The notes under the pieces were generated by a model that had not been told where the DNA came from, ran no database searches, and saw only the letters and a list, made by a program, of their open reading frames with translations. 19,223 nucleotides of DNA from CAYYNP01 sp964472545 (lineage in GTDB: Bacteria; Planctomycetota; Planctomycetia; Pirellulales; Thermoguttaceae), in assembly GCA_964472545.1 (NCBI GenBank), contig CAYYNP010000200.1, forward strand, positions 1-19,223. Direction: 5' to 3'. The stretch's first letter is position 1, and the number at the start of each line of letters is the position of its first letter. The position numbers and the translations under genes were made by a program. Shown one piece after another: positions 1 to 7,393 of this stretch.

Positions 1-39
1 CGACGAAACCTCGATTTCACGCAACCCCAATTCCTAAGT

Positions 40-54
40 GTGACATAGCACTAG
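40..54. repeat. Solo terminal repeat of the MITE-like family
   Basis: The string GTGACATAGCACTAG matches, with one or two changes, the right end of the inverted-repeat element at 1926-2056 (TTGACAAAGCACTAG). It ends in the same CTAG. No partner arm is visible before it, so any mate lies outside the window or has been lost. It sits about 65 bases past the 3' end of the minus-strand ATPase gene. Confidence 0.45.
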
Positions 55-90
55 GAAGATCGGGGGCCGAGGGATATCGCGGGACAGAGC

Positions 91-130
91 TAGCCTTCCG
101 GGCCTAGCTTTCCGGGCCTAGCCTTCCGGG
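91..130. repeat. 14-bp tandem repeat at the end of the ATPase gene
   Basis: The unit TAGCCTTCCGGGCC occurs at 91-104, again with one change at 105-118, and as a 12-base partial copy at 119-130. The partial copy encodes the last residues and the TAG stop (118-120) of the minus-strand ATPase. The two full copies lie just downstream of the stop. Arms of the GCTAG/CTAGC type let the array fold, so it could help end transcription, but no T-run follows on the minus strand. Confidence 0.7.
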
Positions 131-1389
131 AGCAACTGCTCCGCGGGAATCATCCGGACGACTTCCTCCATGCTGGTCGCACCCTCGGCTACCTTCAACA
201 GGGCTGAGCGGCGCATGTCGAGCATGCCCTGCTCGATGGCCTTGTCGCGGATCTCCCGAACGGTTCTCGCCTTGGCCACCAGACGGCGGATCTCCTTGGT
301 GGCTCGCAGCACTTCAAACACGCCCGTGCGGTCGCCGTAGCCGTCGAACTCGCAGAACTCGCACCCCGCCTCGGAGTAGATGGAAAAACCCTGGTCCGAT
401 CGGATCCACTGCCGCACTTCGTCAAAGCTGTGGGGAGATTCGCTGATATCGACGGCGATCCGGCAGCGGGGGCAGAGGGTGCGCACCAGGCGCTGCGTGA
501 GGATGCCCAGCAGGCACGTCGAGAGAAAATGAGGGTGTACGCCCAGGGCCAGCATGCTGTCGATGGCCCCGGCGGCGATCGGCGCGTGCAACGTGCTGAG
601 CACCAATTGTCCGCTGTTGGCCGCCCGCACGGCCGTCTCCGCCGTAACGGGATCGCGAATCTCGCCCACCATGATCACGTCGGCCGACTGCCGCAGAATG
701 CTCCGCAAGAGTTCGGGGAAGTCTAAGTGAATGCTCGGATTGATCGCAGACTGACAGGCTCCGTCCATCGCGTATTCGATGGGGTCTTCGATGGTGTTGA
801 TCTTGCGGGTCCCGTCGTTGAGATAGTGCAGGCAGGCATACAAGGTGGTCGTCTTTCCCGACCCGGCAGGACCGGTGACCAGGACGAGTCCGCTGGGACT
901 GCTCAACGTGCTCTTCAAGTCGCCCAGATCCTTGCGGTTCAATCCCAAGTTATCCAGCTCGAGCAACGTGGCGTTGCGGACCACGAGCCGGATGGCCATA
1001 TCCTCGCCGTAGAGCGTGGGAATCGTGTTGATTCTCAGATCGATCCTCTCATCGTCGTCCAACCGGTACACGAGTCGGCCGTCCAACGGCCGCAACACCA
1101 ACGCCAGGTCCATTCCTGCGGTGACTTTCACGTAGTTGATCATGCGGCGTGCCGCCTGACGGGGCAGCCTCGCGACCTGCTTCAGCGCCCCGAGATGACG
1201 CATGGAAACGGTCGTATCGTCGTCGTTCCAGGTGAAGAGAATATCGCTGGCAGGAAGCGAAAGAGCGTAGCGGATCATCTGAGCGAACGCCTCATCCAGC
1301 GCCGGACCCGCGAAATCGATCTCCTCGAACCGGACCCGCCGTTCGCGGCTCTCAACTCGCCGAGCAACTCTTCCCGCTTCGTTACTCAT
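118..1389 (-). CDS. GspE/PilB/PilT-class secretion ATPase, short form
   Basis: This is a cytoplasmic hexameric-type ATPase of the type II secretion/type IV pilus class, 423 residues. Visible in order are the Walker A GPAGSGKT (173-180), the Asp box around INTIEDPIEY (198-207), the Walker B DVIMVGEIRD (237-246, catalytic Glu243), the His box STLHA (265-269), and two CxxC pairs (C306/C309 and C343/C346) that form the zinc site of GspE/PilB. It is shorter than typical GspE or PilB because the N1 domain is missing and only an N2-like domain (about 30-140) precedes the core. The usual ASDIHIEP motif reads ASDILFTW, so the conserved His-Ile-Glu is lost. The start overlaps the STAS gene stop by 4 bases (ATGA), implying translational coupling. 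No other pilus or secretion gene is nearby. The zinc motif favours GspE/PilB over PilT, but the partner machine is unknown. Confidence 0.93.
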   Translation of the reverse strand: MSNEAGRVARRVESRERRVRFEEIDFAGPALDEAFAQMIRYALSLPASDILFTWNDDDTTVSMRHLGALKQVARLPRQAARRMINYVKVTAGMDLALVLRPLDGRLVYRLDDDERIDLRINTIPTLYGEDMAIRLVVRNATLLELDNLGLNRKDLGDLKSTLSSPSGLVLVTGPAGSGKTTTLYACLHYLNDGTRKINTIEDPIEYAMDGACQSAINPSIHLDFPELLRSILRQSADVIMVGEIRDPVTAETAVRAANSGQLVLSTLHAPIAAGAIDSMLALGVHPHFLSTCLLGILTQRLVRTLCPRCRIAVDISESPHSFDEVRQWIRSDQGFSIYSEAGCEFCEFDGYGDRTGVFEVLRATKEIRRLVAKARTVREIRDKAIEQGMLDMRRSALLKVAEGATSMEEVVRMIPAEQLLPEG

Positions 1390-1739
1390 GTGTCGTTATC
1401 CCGGACCAAGGCGAGCGCACCGATTTCGTCGTCGGCAAGGCGCAGAACGGCGTCCAGCCGAAGCATCCGGATCATGTCCAAAACCGTCGCCGAAAGGGAG
1501 TGCAGAACAAGGTCTCCGCCGGCTTCACGATACCGCCGGTGCCGAGCCAACAGCCAGCCGATACCGCTGGAGTCGATATACTCCACGTCCGATAAGTCCA
1601 GCACGAGTCTGCGCGTACAGTCGTCGTTGCCGAGCACTGTCCGCAAAGGATCGGAAGGCTCGACCTCGCTGCGGACGATGCGGCCCTTGGCTTGCACCCG
1701 CAACACGTTCTCTACATCGGCGAGTAGGCTGAGTTCCAT
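1386..1739 (-). CDS. STAS-domain protein (anti-sigma-factor-antagonist type)
   Basis: A 117-residue protein made of a single STAS domain. The key segment is LVLDLSDVEYIDSSGIGWLL (46-65), with the DSSG loop at 56-59. In SpoIIAA/RsbV proteins the serine in this loop is phosphorylated by an anti-sigma kinase and controls partner switching; Ser57 or Ser58 would be the site here. An AGGA lies 9 bases before the ATG. It is the first gene of a two-gene operon with the GspE/PilB-like ATPase. No anti-sigma kinase, phosphatase or sigma gene is visible in the window, so its partner must be encoded elsewhere or the protein acts directly on the ATPase. The domain call is firm; the role in controlling secretion or pili is inferred from the overlap. 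Confidence 0.9.
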   Translation of the reverse strand: MELSLLADVENVLRVQAKGRIVRSEVEPSDPLRTVLGNDDCTRRLVLDLSDVEYIDSSGIGWLLARHRRYREAGGDLVLHSLSATVLDMIRMLRLDAVLRLADDEIGALALVRDNDT

Positions 1740-2200
1740 CGAGCTTCATCCTGTGCCGAGGCGGCGGTGGAGAAAACTGGCCAACCGCTTCCGCCAATCC
1801 GGGTCAAGCAAGCCGCTGGGAAAGGATACCACACAGCACCTGTTATGATAGAGCCATCGGAGAGACAGTGCAAGAAGTTGTGGTTCTCCATGGGCTCACG
1901 GCCCATTCGTGGTAGACTCGGAACTCTAGTGCTCTGTCGACATTCAGTCCTGGGGTGGCGGTTCTTGTGGCGTAAGCTCCCAGCTTGCGTTTGACGCTGA
2001 GTTCCAAACGGCAAGCAAGATGCTCGCCCCACTTTCAAATGTTGACAAAGCACTAGCCGCAAGTGCGCGCCTCGCAGACCCTATCCCAACTCTGGCGGAG
2101 GTGGTCCAGGCCGATCGAATGCCATCTGTCGAGGCTGCCGTATATACACCTCTGTGGGTGGACTAATCCAGCCCTTCGTCTGCTCCTCGAGAATCGAATG
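1740..2200. other. Intergenic region between divergent operons
   Basis: No convincing gene is present. The region holds the MITE-like element at 1926-2056. The rest (1740-1925 and 2057-2200) shows nothing I recognise. The promoter of the STAS gene must lie in the left part, but no clear -35/-10 pair was found on the minus strand. Confidence 0.6.
1926..2056. mobile_element. MITE-like element with inverted terminal repeats
   Basis: The left end CTAGTGCTCTGTCGACAT (1926-1943) and the right end ATGTTGACAAAGCACTAG (2039-2056) are inverted repeats matching at 16 of 18 positions, giving a 131-bp element with no credible ORF. Both ends carry CTAG. IS630-family transposases duplicate a TA, often inside CTAG, so a non-autonomous IS630-type element is the best fit. 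A solo right-type end appears at 40-54 and another at 14011-14026, which shows the sequence is repeated in this genome. The transposase family is inference; the inverted repeats are seen directly. Confidence 0.65.
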
Positions 2201-2214
2201 GCGAATTATTTCGC
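2201..2214. promoter_or_regulatory. Operator-like palindrome O1 (upstream)
   Basis: GCGAATTATTTCGC is an imperfect palindrome (one arm mismatch) centred 31 bp upstream of the second copy. It lies just upstream of the predicted -35 box of the repressor-protease operon. It is probably the weakest of three binding sites for the BlaI/MecI-type repressor encoded at 2316. Confidence 0.7.
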
Positions 2215-2223
2215 CTTTTGGTG

Positions 2224-2251
2224 TTGACTTGGCGAATACATTCGCTAGAAT
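2224..2251 (+). promoter_or_regulatory. Sigma-70-type promoter of the repressor-M56 operon
   Basis: TTGACT (2224-2229) and TAGAAT (2246-2251) are separated by 16 bases. Each is one or two changes from consensus. A start site near 2258 would give a leader of about 58 bases before the repressor ATG. The spacer is almost wholly occupied by the second operator palindrome, a layout expected for direct repression of RNA polymerase binding. Confidence 0.65.
2232..2245. promoter_or_regulatory. Operator palindrome O2 inside the promoter spacer
   Basis: GCGAATACATTCGC is a perfect 6+6 inverted repeat around AC. It sits between the -35 and -10 boxes, ending directly against the TAGAAT. A protein bound here would block the promoter. 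Autoregulation by the downstream BlaI/MecI-type repressor is the simplest reading. Confidence 0.8.
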
Positions 2252-2262
2252 GCGGGCATATG

Positions 2263-2276
2263 GCGAATGTATTCGC
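2263..2276. promoter_or_regulatory. Operator palindrome O3 in the early leader
   Basis: GCGAATGTATTCGC is a perfect 6+6 inverted repeat around GT, centred exactly 31 bp after O2. Flanking bases are also shared with O2 (TGGCGAAT..ATTCGCTA.AATGCG), so the two form a 31-bp direct repeat as well. The TACAAT that follows (2277-2282) copies the -10 position but lacks a good -35. Confidence 0.78.
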
Positions 2277-2300
2277 TACAATGCGCTCGTGTGGGGCCGG

Positions 2301-2308
2301 AAAAGGAG
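2301..2308 (+). promoter_or_regulatory. Ribosome binding site deciding the repressor start
   Basis: AAAAGGAG lies 7 bases before the ATG at 2316. The open frame extends upstream to 2154, but that part crosses the operators and promoter and has no repressor-like residues, so 2316 is the start. Confidence 0.85.
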
Positions 2309-2315
2309 CCGTGCG

Positions 2316-2705
2316 ATGCCCCGAACACCCTCCTCGCAGCCGACGGAAGTCGAGTTGCAGATTCTTCGCATCCTCTGGGAACAGGGGCCGTCGACGGCGC
2401 GTCAAATCCATAATCGACTCGCCGAAGTTCGCGATACGAACTACTCGACGACGGTCAAGATGCTGTCGATCGCGCTGGACAAAGGGCTGCTTCGACGCGA
2501 CGAAACCGTGCGTCCGCAGGTGTTTCGGCCCGCCGCCCCACAGCAGCGCACTCAGCAACGGATGCTCAAGGACCTGATCCAGAAAGTCTACAACGGTTCG
2601 GCGGGTAGTCTGGTACTCCAGGCGCTCGCTTCGCAGAAGGCTTCACCGGAAGAACTGGCCGAAATTCGCCGAGTCCTGGATGAATTGGGGGAAAGCGAAC
2701 AATGA
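2316..2705 (+). CDS. BlaI/MecI/CopY-family transcriptional repressor
   Basis: A 129-residue DNA-binding repressor. The N-terminal half is a winged helix beginning PTEVELQILRILWEQGPSTA, with the recognition region around NYSTTVKMLSIALDKGLLRR. The C-terminal half (from about residue 85) is the dimerisation segment ending in ELAEIRRVLDELGESEQ. Family members bind palindromic operators as dimers and are inactivated after signalling by a paired M56 membrane protease. That partner is the next gene, which overlaps this one by 4 bases (ATGA). Three palindromes at 2201-2276 are the probable operators, so the gene should repress its own operon. The length is normal for the family. I see no obvious counterpart of the Asn-Phe cleavage site of staphylococcal BlaI. 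Confidence 0.92.
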   Translation: MPRTPSSQPTEVELQILRILWEQGPSTARQIHNRLAEVRDTNYSTTVKMLSIALDKGLLRRDETVRPQVFRPAAPQQRTQQRMLKDLIQKVYNGSAGSLVLQALASQKASPEELAEIRRVLDELGESEQ

Positions 2706-5700
2706 ACGCCTTCACCACGTTTCTTCAAGCCGATTGGGCCGAACGAGCAGGCTGGACCTTGCTGCATTCGTTGTGGCAGATCGCGGCGGTCGCGGCCGCC
2801 TATGCGACCGCCGCGTTCTTACTGAGAAACCGTTCGGCGGATTCTCGGTACTTTCTTGGTTGCGTCGCAATTCTTGCCATGCTGGTCCTTCCCGTGGGAA
2901 CCTACGTGCTGCTGTCGCAGGAAGTGCCGTTGCAGCCCCCCGATGCGAGTGCCGCGCCCGCGGCCGGCTCGCTGCCAACGGAATCGTCGGCGCCGCCGAC
3001 CATCGTCTCGTCCGATGCTATCCCTCCGATTGCGCCCGCCGATCTTGCCGCAGCAGACACGATCCCAGCCAAAATGGCCCCAGCCGAGACGGCTGCGGCC
3101 GAGATCGCTTCAACCGAGACGGTTTCGGCCGCGGCTGTTACGGCTCATCCGGAAGCCGCTTCCACGCAGCCTGCCACTGTCGATCTCTTGTCGCAGTTGC
3201 GCCGTTGGCTGCCCTGGGCGACGGCCACCTGGCTGACGGGAGTCTTGCTGCTGTCGCTTCGACCGCTGTTCGGATGGTTGCACGTGCGTCGGCTTACGCG
3301 CCGTGGGCTGTCGCCGCTGTCCGACACATTGCGGCATGCGGGCCGCCGAGTACAGCAGCGTCTTGGCGTGCATCGGGTCGTTCGGTTTGCGCAGTCGGCG
3401 TTGGTCGAGGTCCCGACGGTTGCCGGATGCCTGCGCCCCCTGATCTTGCTGCCCGCTTCCGCAATCACGGGCCTCAGCACGGCCCAGATCGAGCTGATCC
3501 TGGCGCACGAATTGGCCCACGTAAAACGTCACGACTGGTTGGTCAACCTGGCCCAAACCGTGATCGAAGCCGTGCTCTTCTACCATCCGGGCGTGTGGTG
3601 GCTCTCGCGTCAGATCCGCAAGGAACGCGAACACTGTTGCGACGATATGGCCGTGGCCGTCAGTGGTAATCGGACGACCTACGTCCGGGCGCTGGCTCAC
3701 CTCGAAGAGCAACGTGCGGCGGTCCCGGCAGCCGTTCTCAGCGCTTCGGGCGGATCGCTCTTGGGACGCGTCCGCCGATTGACGGGTAAACCGAACGCCG
3801 AATGTGGTTCCACCGCCGTCGGCGTGTGGTTCGTGGCACTGGCCTACTTGTCGATCGTTGCGGCAGTGGCCGCGGGCTACGTCCAAGTGTTGGGCGAGCC
3901 GGATGACTTGTCCCAAGAAAAGCCTGCAGCGGCGACGGACGACGCAGACGACTTCGTGTCGGCCTACAAAGGGCCCTGCGACGTGGCGGCATCACCGGAC
4001 GGCAAGCGGCTCTACGTGGTGCAGAGCGACGCGCGGGCGTTGGCCGTCGTCGGCGTCGCGGACGGCGAGGTCGTTCAAACGATCCGGCTGCCCGGCGAGC
4101 CGACCGGCGTTTGCGTCGGCCCGGACGGCAAGTCGGCCTACGTTACGTGCGGCGTGGCAAACGGCCTGCTTTGCGTTGTCGACTCGATGTCCGGCAAGGT
4201 GACGGCAAAGATCGCGGTGGGGCATTCGCCGCGCGGCCCGACCGTGAGTCCCGACGGCAAGACGGCCTATGTCTGCAATCGTTTCGACAACGACGTCTCG
4301 GCCGTCGATCTGGCGGCGAAGAAGGAAGTCGCGAGGATCAACGCCCTTCGCGAACCGTTCGACTCGGCGATCACGCCCGACGGCAAAACCCTGTTCGTGA
4401 CGAATCGCTCACCGAGCGACGAAGCGGACGGCTACGACGTCGCCTGCGAGATGACCTGCATCGATACGTCGACGCGGCAGACCAAACAGATTCGCATGCC
4501 AAACGGCGACGTGAATCTCTCCGGCGTGTGTGTCTCGCCGGACGGCAAGTACGCCTACGTGGTGTCCGTATTGGCCCGATACCAGATGCCGAGGACGCAA
4601 CTCGAGCGCGGTTGGGCCGTTACCAATGCGCTGTCGATCATCGACGCCCAGAAGAAAACACACATCAACACGGTGCTGCTGGACGACATCGACCTTGGGG
4701 CTGCGAATCCGTACGACGTGGCCACGTCGGCCGACGGCTCGAAGCTCTATGTCTCCCACGCGGGCTCGCACGAGGTGAGCATCGTGAACGTGAAGCCTAT
4801 GCTCGACAAGCTGTCCGCCGTGCCTGCCGACGAGGCGGCGCTGGAAGCGATGAGAAAGGCGGCGAAAGACGAAGGCCGACCGATCTCGCCGTATTCCAAC
4901 ACGGCCGAAGACGTACCGAACGACCTGGCGTTTCTAGAGGGCATGCGCCGACGCGTTGCACTCGAAGGCCTCGGCCCGCGTGGTTTGGCCGTCGTGGGTA
5001 ATAAGGTCTATTGTGCGATGTACTTCAGCGACACGCTCAGTTACGTCGACGTGCGGGGCGATCCGGAGCCGACGGTCGGCCAGGTCACACTCGGCCCGAA
5101 GCCCGTCATGACCGAACAGCGCAAGGGCGAGCTCTACTTCCAGGACGCGCGCCTCTGCTTTCAGCAATGGCTTTGTTGCGCCACTTGCCATCCGGACGGA
5201 CGGACCGACGGCTTGAACTGGGACCTGCTCGGCGACGGGCTAGGCAACCCGAAGGGTACGAAGAGCATGCTCTTGGCGGACCAAACGCCGCCCATGACGG
5301 CCTCCGGCGTGCGGGCCAACGCGGCAATCGCCGTGCGTTCCGCGTTCCGCCATATCCAGTTCGAGGTGGTTCCGGAGGAAAAGTCGAAGGCGGTCGACGC
5401 GTATCTGAAGTCGCTGAAGCCCGTGCCCAGCCCCTATCTCGTTAACGGCGAATTGAGCGAATCGGCCCGACGAGGCAAGGCGCTGTTCGAGAGCGCTGAG
5501 GCCGGCTGCGCGACGTGCCATCCGGCGCCGTTGTACACGGACCTGAAGATGCACGACGCGAAGACCCGCGGCAAATACGACCGCCGCGACGCGTGGGACA
5601 CGCCGACGCTGATCGAATGTTGGCGAACCGCGCCGTACCTGCACGACGGACGATACACGACGATGAAGAACGTGTTTTCCAGGGGCAATCATGGTGAAGC

Positions 5701-7360
5701 GGCGGACAAGCTTACCGACGGCCAGATCGACGACTTGACGGAGTTTGTCCTCTCGTTATCGGACGCGCCGGCGGATGGCAAGGCCCCCGAAGAAGAGGCA
5801 CCCGAAGAAGAGGCCCGGCCGCCGGCCTTCGAGACGTTGCACGTCGAGATCAAGTCGCACTGGGGATGGAACCGCACGCTAGAGTTCGACGGCAAAGGCG
5901 CGTACGTATTCACTCTCCAGACGCTCGAACGGGTGCCCGGCGAAAGCCACCTGCAGCCGAGCAAGACGCCCTACGTCGCCCGGCATCGGCTCTCGCCGGA
6001 GCACTTGAGGGAATTGACAGGGCGGCTCGAGGCGACCAAATGGCTCAGTCTTGAGGTTCGCATGCCGCGGGTAACGGACGCGACCGAGTACGGCATGACG
6101 ATAGGTCGCGACGGCAAGTCAACTCAGCGCGCCTACCACGAACCCGGCAACGTGCAGGCTTACACGGATCTCGTGCGACTGCTGCGCCGGATCGGGCGGC
6201 AGGAGGAATTGCTCTATGTCATCGAGCACCAGGGGATGCCTTCCCCGGGCGGAAGCGACCTGGGGAGCGAACTCGACGCGATGCTCAAGGACCGCGCCGA
6301 CGCCCGGCCGTACGCGCCGGCGCTCGATTACGGTCGGCTGGTGCCGGCCTGCAGCAAGTTGCTCGCGAGTCCCGGATTGTCACCCCGGTTGGCGATCGGC
6401 GCTGCGAAGCTGATGGGGTACTTGAAACTCGAGTCGCAGCGCCCGGTGCTCGAAGTCCTTGCCCAGGGGCGTGTGCCCGGCGAGGAATCCGATGACGTGG
6501 CGATGGAGCTTCGAGTAGAGGCCGTCAAAGCTCTCGGGCGGATGGGCGCCGGCAAGTCGCTTGAAGCTCTGAAGGCGGCCGTGGCAAAAGAGCCGAAGCT
6601 GAGTACGGTCGCCGCCGAGGCGATCGGGGCCGTGTCCGGCGAGGAGGCGGAGCAGGCTCTCGTCGAGCTGCTGCAAATGGCCCCGGAGGTCGGGACCGCC
6701 TGGTGCCTGATCCGCCGCGGCGAGTCGGTCGAGCCGGCCATCCGGGATGCCCTCTACCAACCCGGCAACGAATACGGCCAGGCGCGGCCGGCGTATTGCC
6801 TGATCCGTGCCTACCACGACCATTGGAAGGAACTTTCCTCGCCGCCCGGGGCGGCCGTGTTGTCGGCGCTGCACGACAAGGTGCGGGCGATGGCCACCGG
6901 CAGTTCGTTGATCGGCAACTACGGATCGCAGGTCCTGCAACTGGCCGACAGCCCGTTCGTGGTACGCAACGCGTGGCAAGATATCGAGGCCGTGCTTTCG
7001 CTGATGGCCGCCAAGGACCAGAGCGAACGCAAGACGCTGCTCTTGCCGATGCACCTGCTCAACAACTGGGATGACGATTCGACCAAGCGATTCCTGGCCG
7101 ACGCCGAGGCCGGCAACGTTCTCGTCCGTCGGGTGATGGTCGACGCCGAGGATTTTTCCGGTTGGGCACACGTGGCCAAGCGCAACGGGCAGGGAGGCTA
7201 CGAGCTTTATCTGTCACAATGCAGCGGCAAGATCTGGGTGATCGAGGCGGCGCTCGATCTGCCCGACGACAGCGTCGAGACCCGCCGCCGGAGATTCTTG
7301 ACCCGTCGTCCCAAGGCCCGGGACGTCTCGTCGCCCACGGCTGCATCGGTCGACAATTAG
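2702..7360 (+). CDS. M56 (BlaR1-type) protease fused to beta-propeller, di-heme cytochrome c and HEAT-like repeats
   Basis: A 1552-residue membrane protein. Residues 1-400 are a BlaR1-like unit: hydrophobic segments at about 17-40, 50-73, 168-195 and 371-397, an Ala/Pro/Thr-rich linker (75-160), the zinc motif HELAH (His269, Glu270, His273) and REHCCDD (Glu310). After the last membrane segment come YVTN-type propeller blades (about 415-790, repeated SPDGKxxYV), a cytochrome c peroxidase/MauG-like part with CATCH at 826-830 and 936-940 and a YLHDGRYTTM motif (His981), a Glu/Pro linker (about 1025-1040), a beta-rich stretch, and HEAT-like repeats (about 1210-1345). BlaR1 topology places the C-terminus outside the cytoplasm, where c-type heme is attached, so the layout is self-consistent. 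The protein probably senses through this region and signals to the repressor it overlaps. Typical BlaR1 proteins are about 600 residues. The domains are well supported; the signal is unknown. Confidence 0.9.
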   Translation: MNAFTTFLQADWAERAGWTLLHSLWQIAAVAAAYATAAFLLRNRSADSRYFLGCVAILAMLVLPVGTYVLLSQEVPLQPPDASAAPAAGSLPTESSAPPTIVSSDAIPPIAPADLAAADTIPAKMAPAETAAAEIASTETVSAAAVTAHPEAASTQPATVDLLSQLRRWLPWATATWLTGVLLLSLRPLFGWLHVRRLTRRGLSPLSDTLRHAGRRVQQRLGVHRVVRFAQSALVEVPTVAGCLRPLILLPASAITGLSTAQIELILAHELAHVKRHDWLVNLAQTVIEAVLFYHPGVWWLSRQIRKEREHCCDDMAVAVSGNRTTYVRALAHLEEQRAAVPAAVLSASGGSLLGRVRRLTGKPNAECGSTAVGVWFVALAYLSIVAAVAAGYVQVLGEPDDLSQEKPAAATDDADDFVSAYKGPCDVAASPDGKRLYVVQSDARALAVVGVADGEVVQTIRLPGEPTGVCVGPDGKSAYVTCGVANGLLCVVDSMSGKVTAKIAVGHSPRGPTVSPDGKTAYVCNRFDNDVSAVDLAAKKEVARINALREPFDSAITPDGKTLFVTNRSPSDEADGYDVACEMTCIDTSTRQTKQIRMPNGDVNLSGVCVSPDGKYAYVVSVLARYQMPRTQLERGWAVTNALSIIDAQKKTHINTVLLDDIDLGAANPYDVATSADGSKLYVSHAGSHEVSIVNVKPMLDKLSAVPADEAALEAMRKAAKDEGRPISPYSNTAEDVPNDLAFLEGMRRRVALEGLGPRGLAVVGNKVYCAMYFSDTLSYVDVRGDPEPTVGQVTLGPKPVMTEQRKGELYFQDARLCFQQWLCCATCHPDGRTDGLNWDLLGDGLGNPKGTKSMLLADQTPPMTASGVRANAAIAVRSAFRHIQFEVVPEEKSKAVDAYLKSLKPVPSPYLVNGELSESARRGKALFESAEAGCATCHPAPLYTDLKMHDAKTRGKYDRRDAWDTPTLIECWRTAPYLHDGRYTTMKNVFSRGNHGEAADKLTDGQIDDLTEFVLSLSDAPADGKAPEEEAPEEEARPPAFETLHVEIKSHWGWNRTLEFDGKGAYVFTLQTLERVPGESHLQPSKTPYVARHRLSPEHLRELTGRLEATKWLSLEVRMPRVTDATEYGMTIGRDGKSTQRAYHEPGNVQAYTDLVRLLRRIGRQEELLYVIEHQGMPSPGGSDLGSELDAMLKDRADARPYAPALDYGRLVPACSKLLASPGLSPRLAIGAAKLMGYLKLESQRPVLEVLAQGRVPGEESDDVAMELRVEAVKALGRMGAGKSLEALKAAVAKEPKLSTVAAEAIGAVSGEEAEQALVELLQMAPEVGTAWCLIRRGESVEPAIRDALYQPGNEYGQARPAYCLIRAYHDHWKELSSPPGAAVLSALHDKVRAMATGSSLIGNYGSQVLQLADSPFVVRNAWQDIEAVLSLMAAKDQSERKTLLLPMHLLNNWDDDSTKRFLADAEAGNVLVRRVMVDAEDFSGWAHVAKRNGQGGYELYLSQCSGKIWVIEAALDLPDDSVETRRRRFLTRRPKARDVSSPTAASVDN

Positions 7361-7393
7361 ACCCGCTAAGCCCGACTCAATGGAGACCACAGA

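Noticed and set aside
727..1848. Plus-strand open frame of 373 codons opposite the STAS and ATPase genes
   Set aside because: It is antisense to two genes with complete motifs, crosses both of them, and its product has no domain pattern; long antisense frames are common in GC-rich DNA.
2277..2282. TACAAT as a second promoter -10 box
   Set aside because: It arises from the 31-bp repeat; there is no acceptable -35 box at 16-18 bases upstream.
2154..2315. N-terminal extension of the repressor frame
   Set aside because: It would translate the promoter and three operators; a strong ribosome site points to 2316.
6380..7171. Minus-strand open frame of 263 codons inside the M56 fusion gene
   Set aside because: It is the complement of the HEAT-like region, with no motif of its own.
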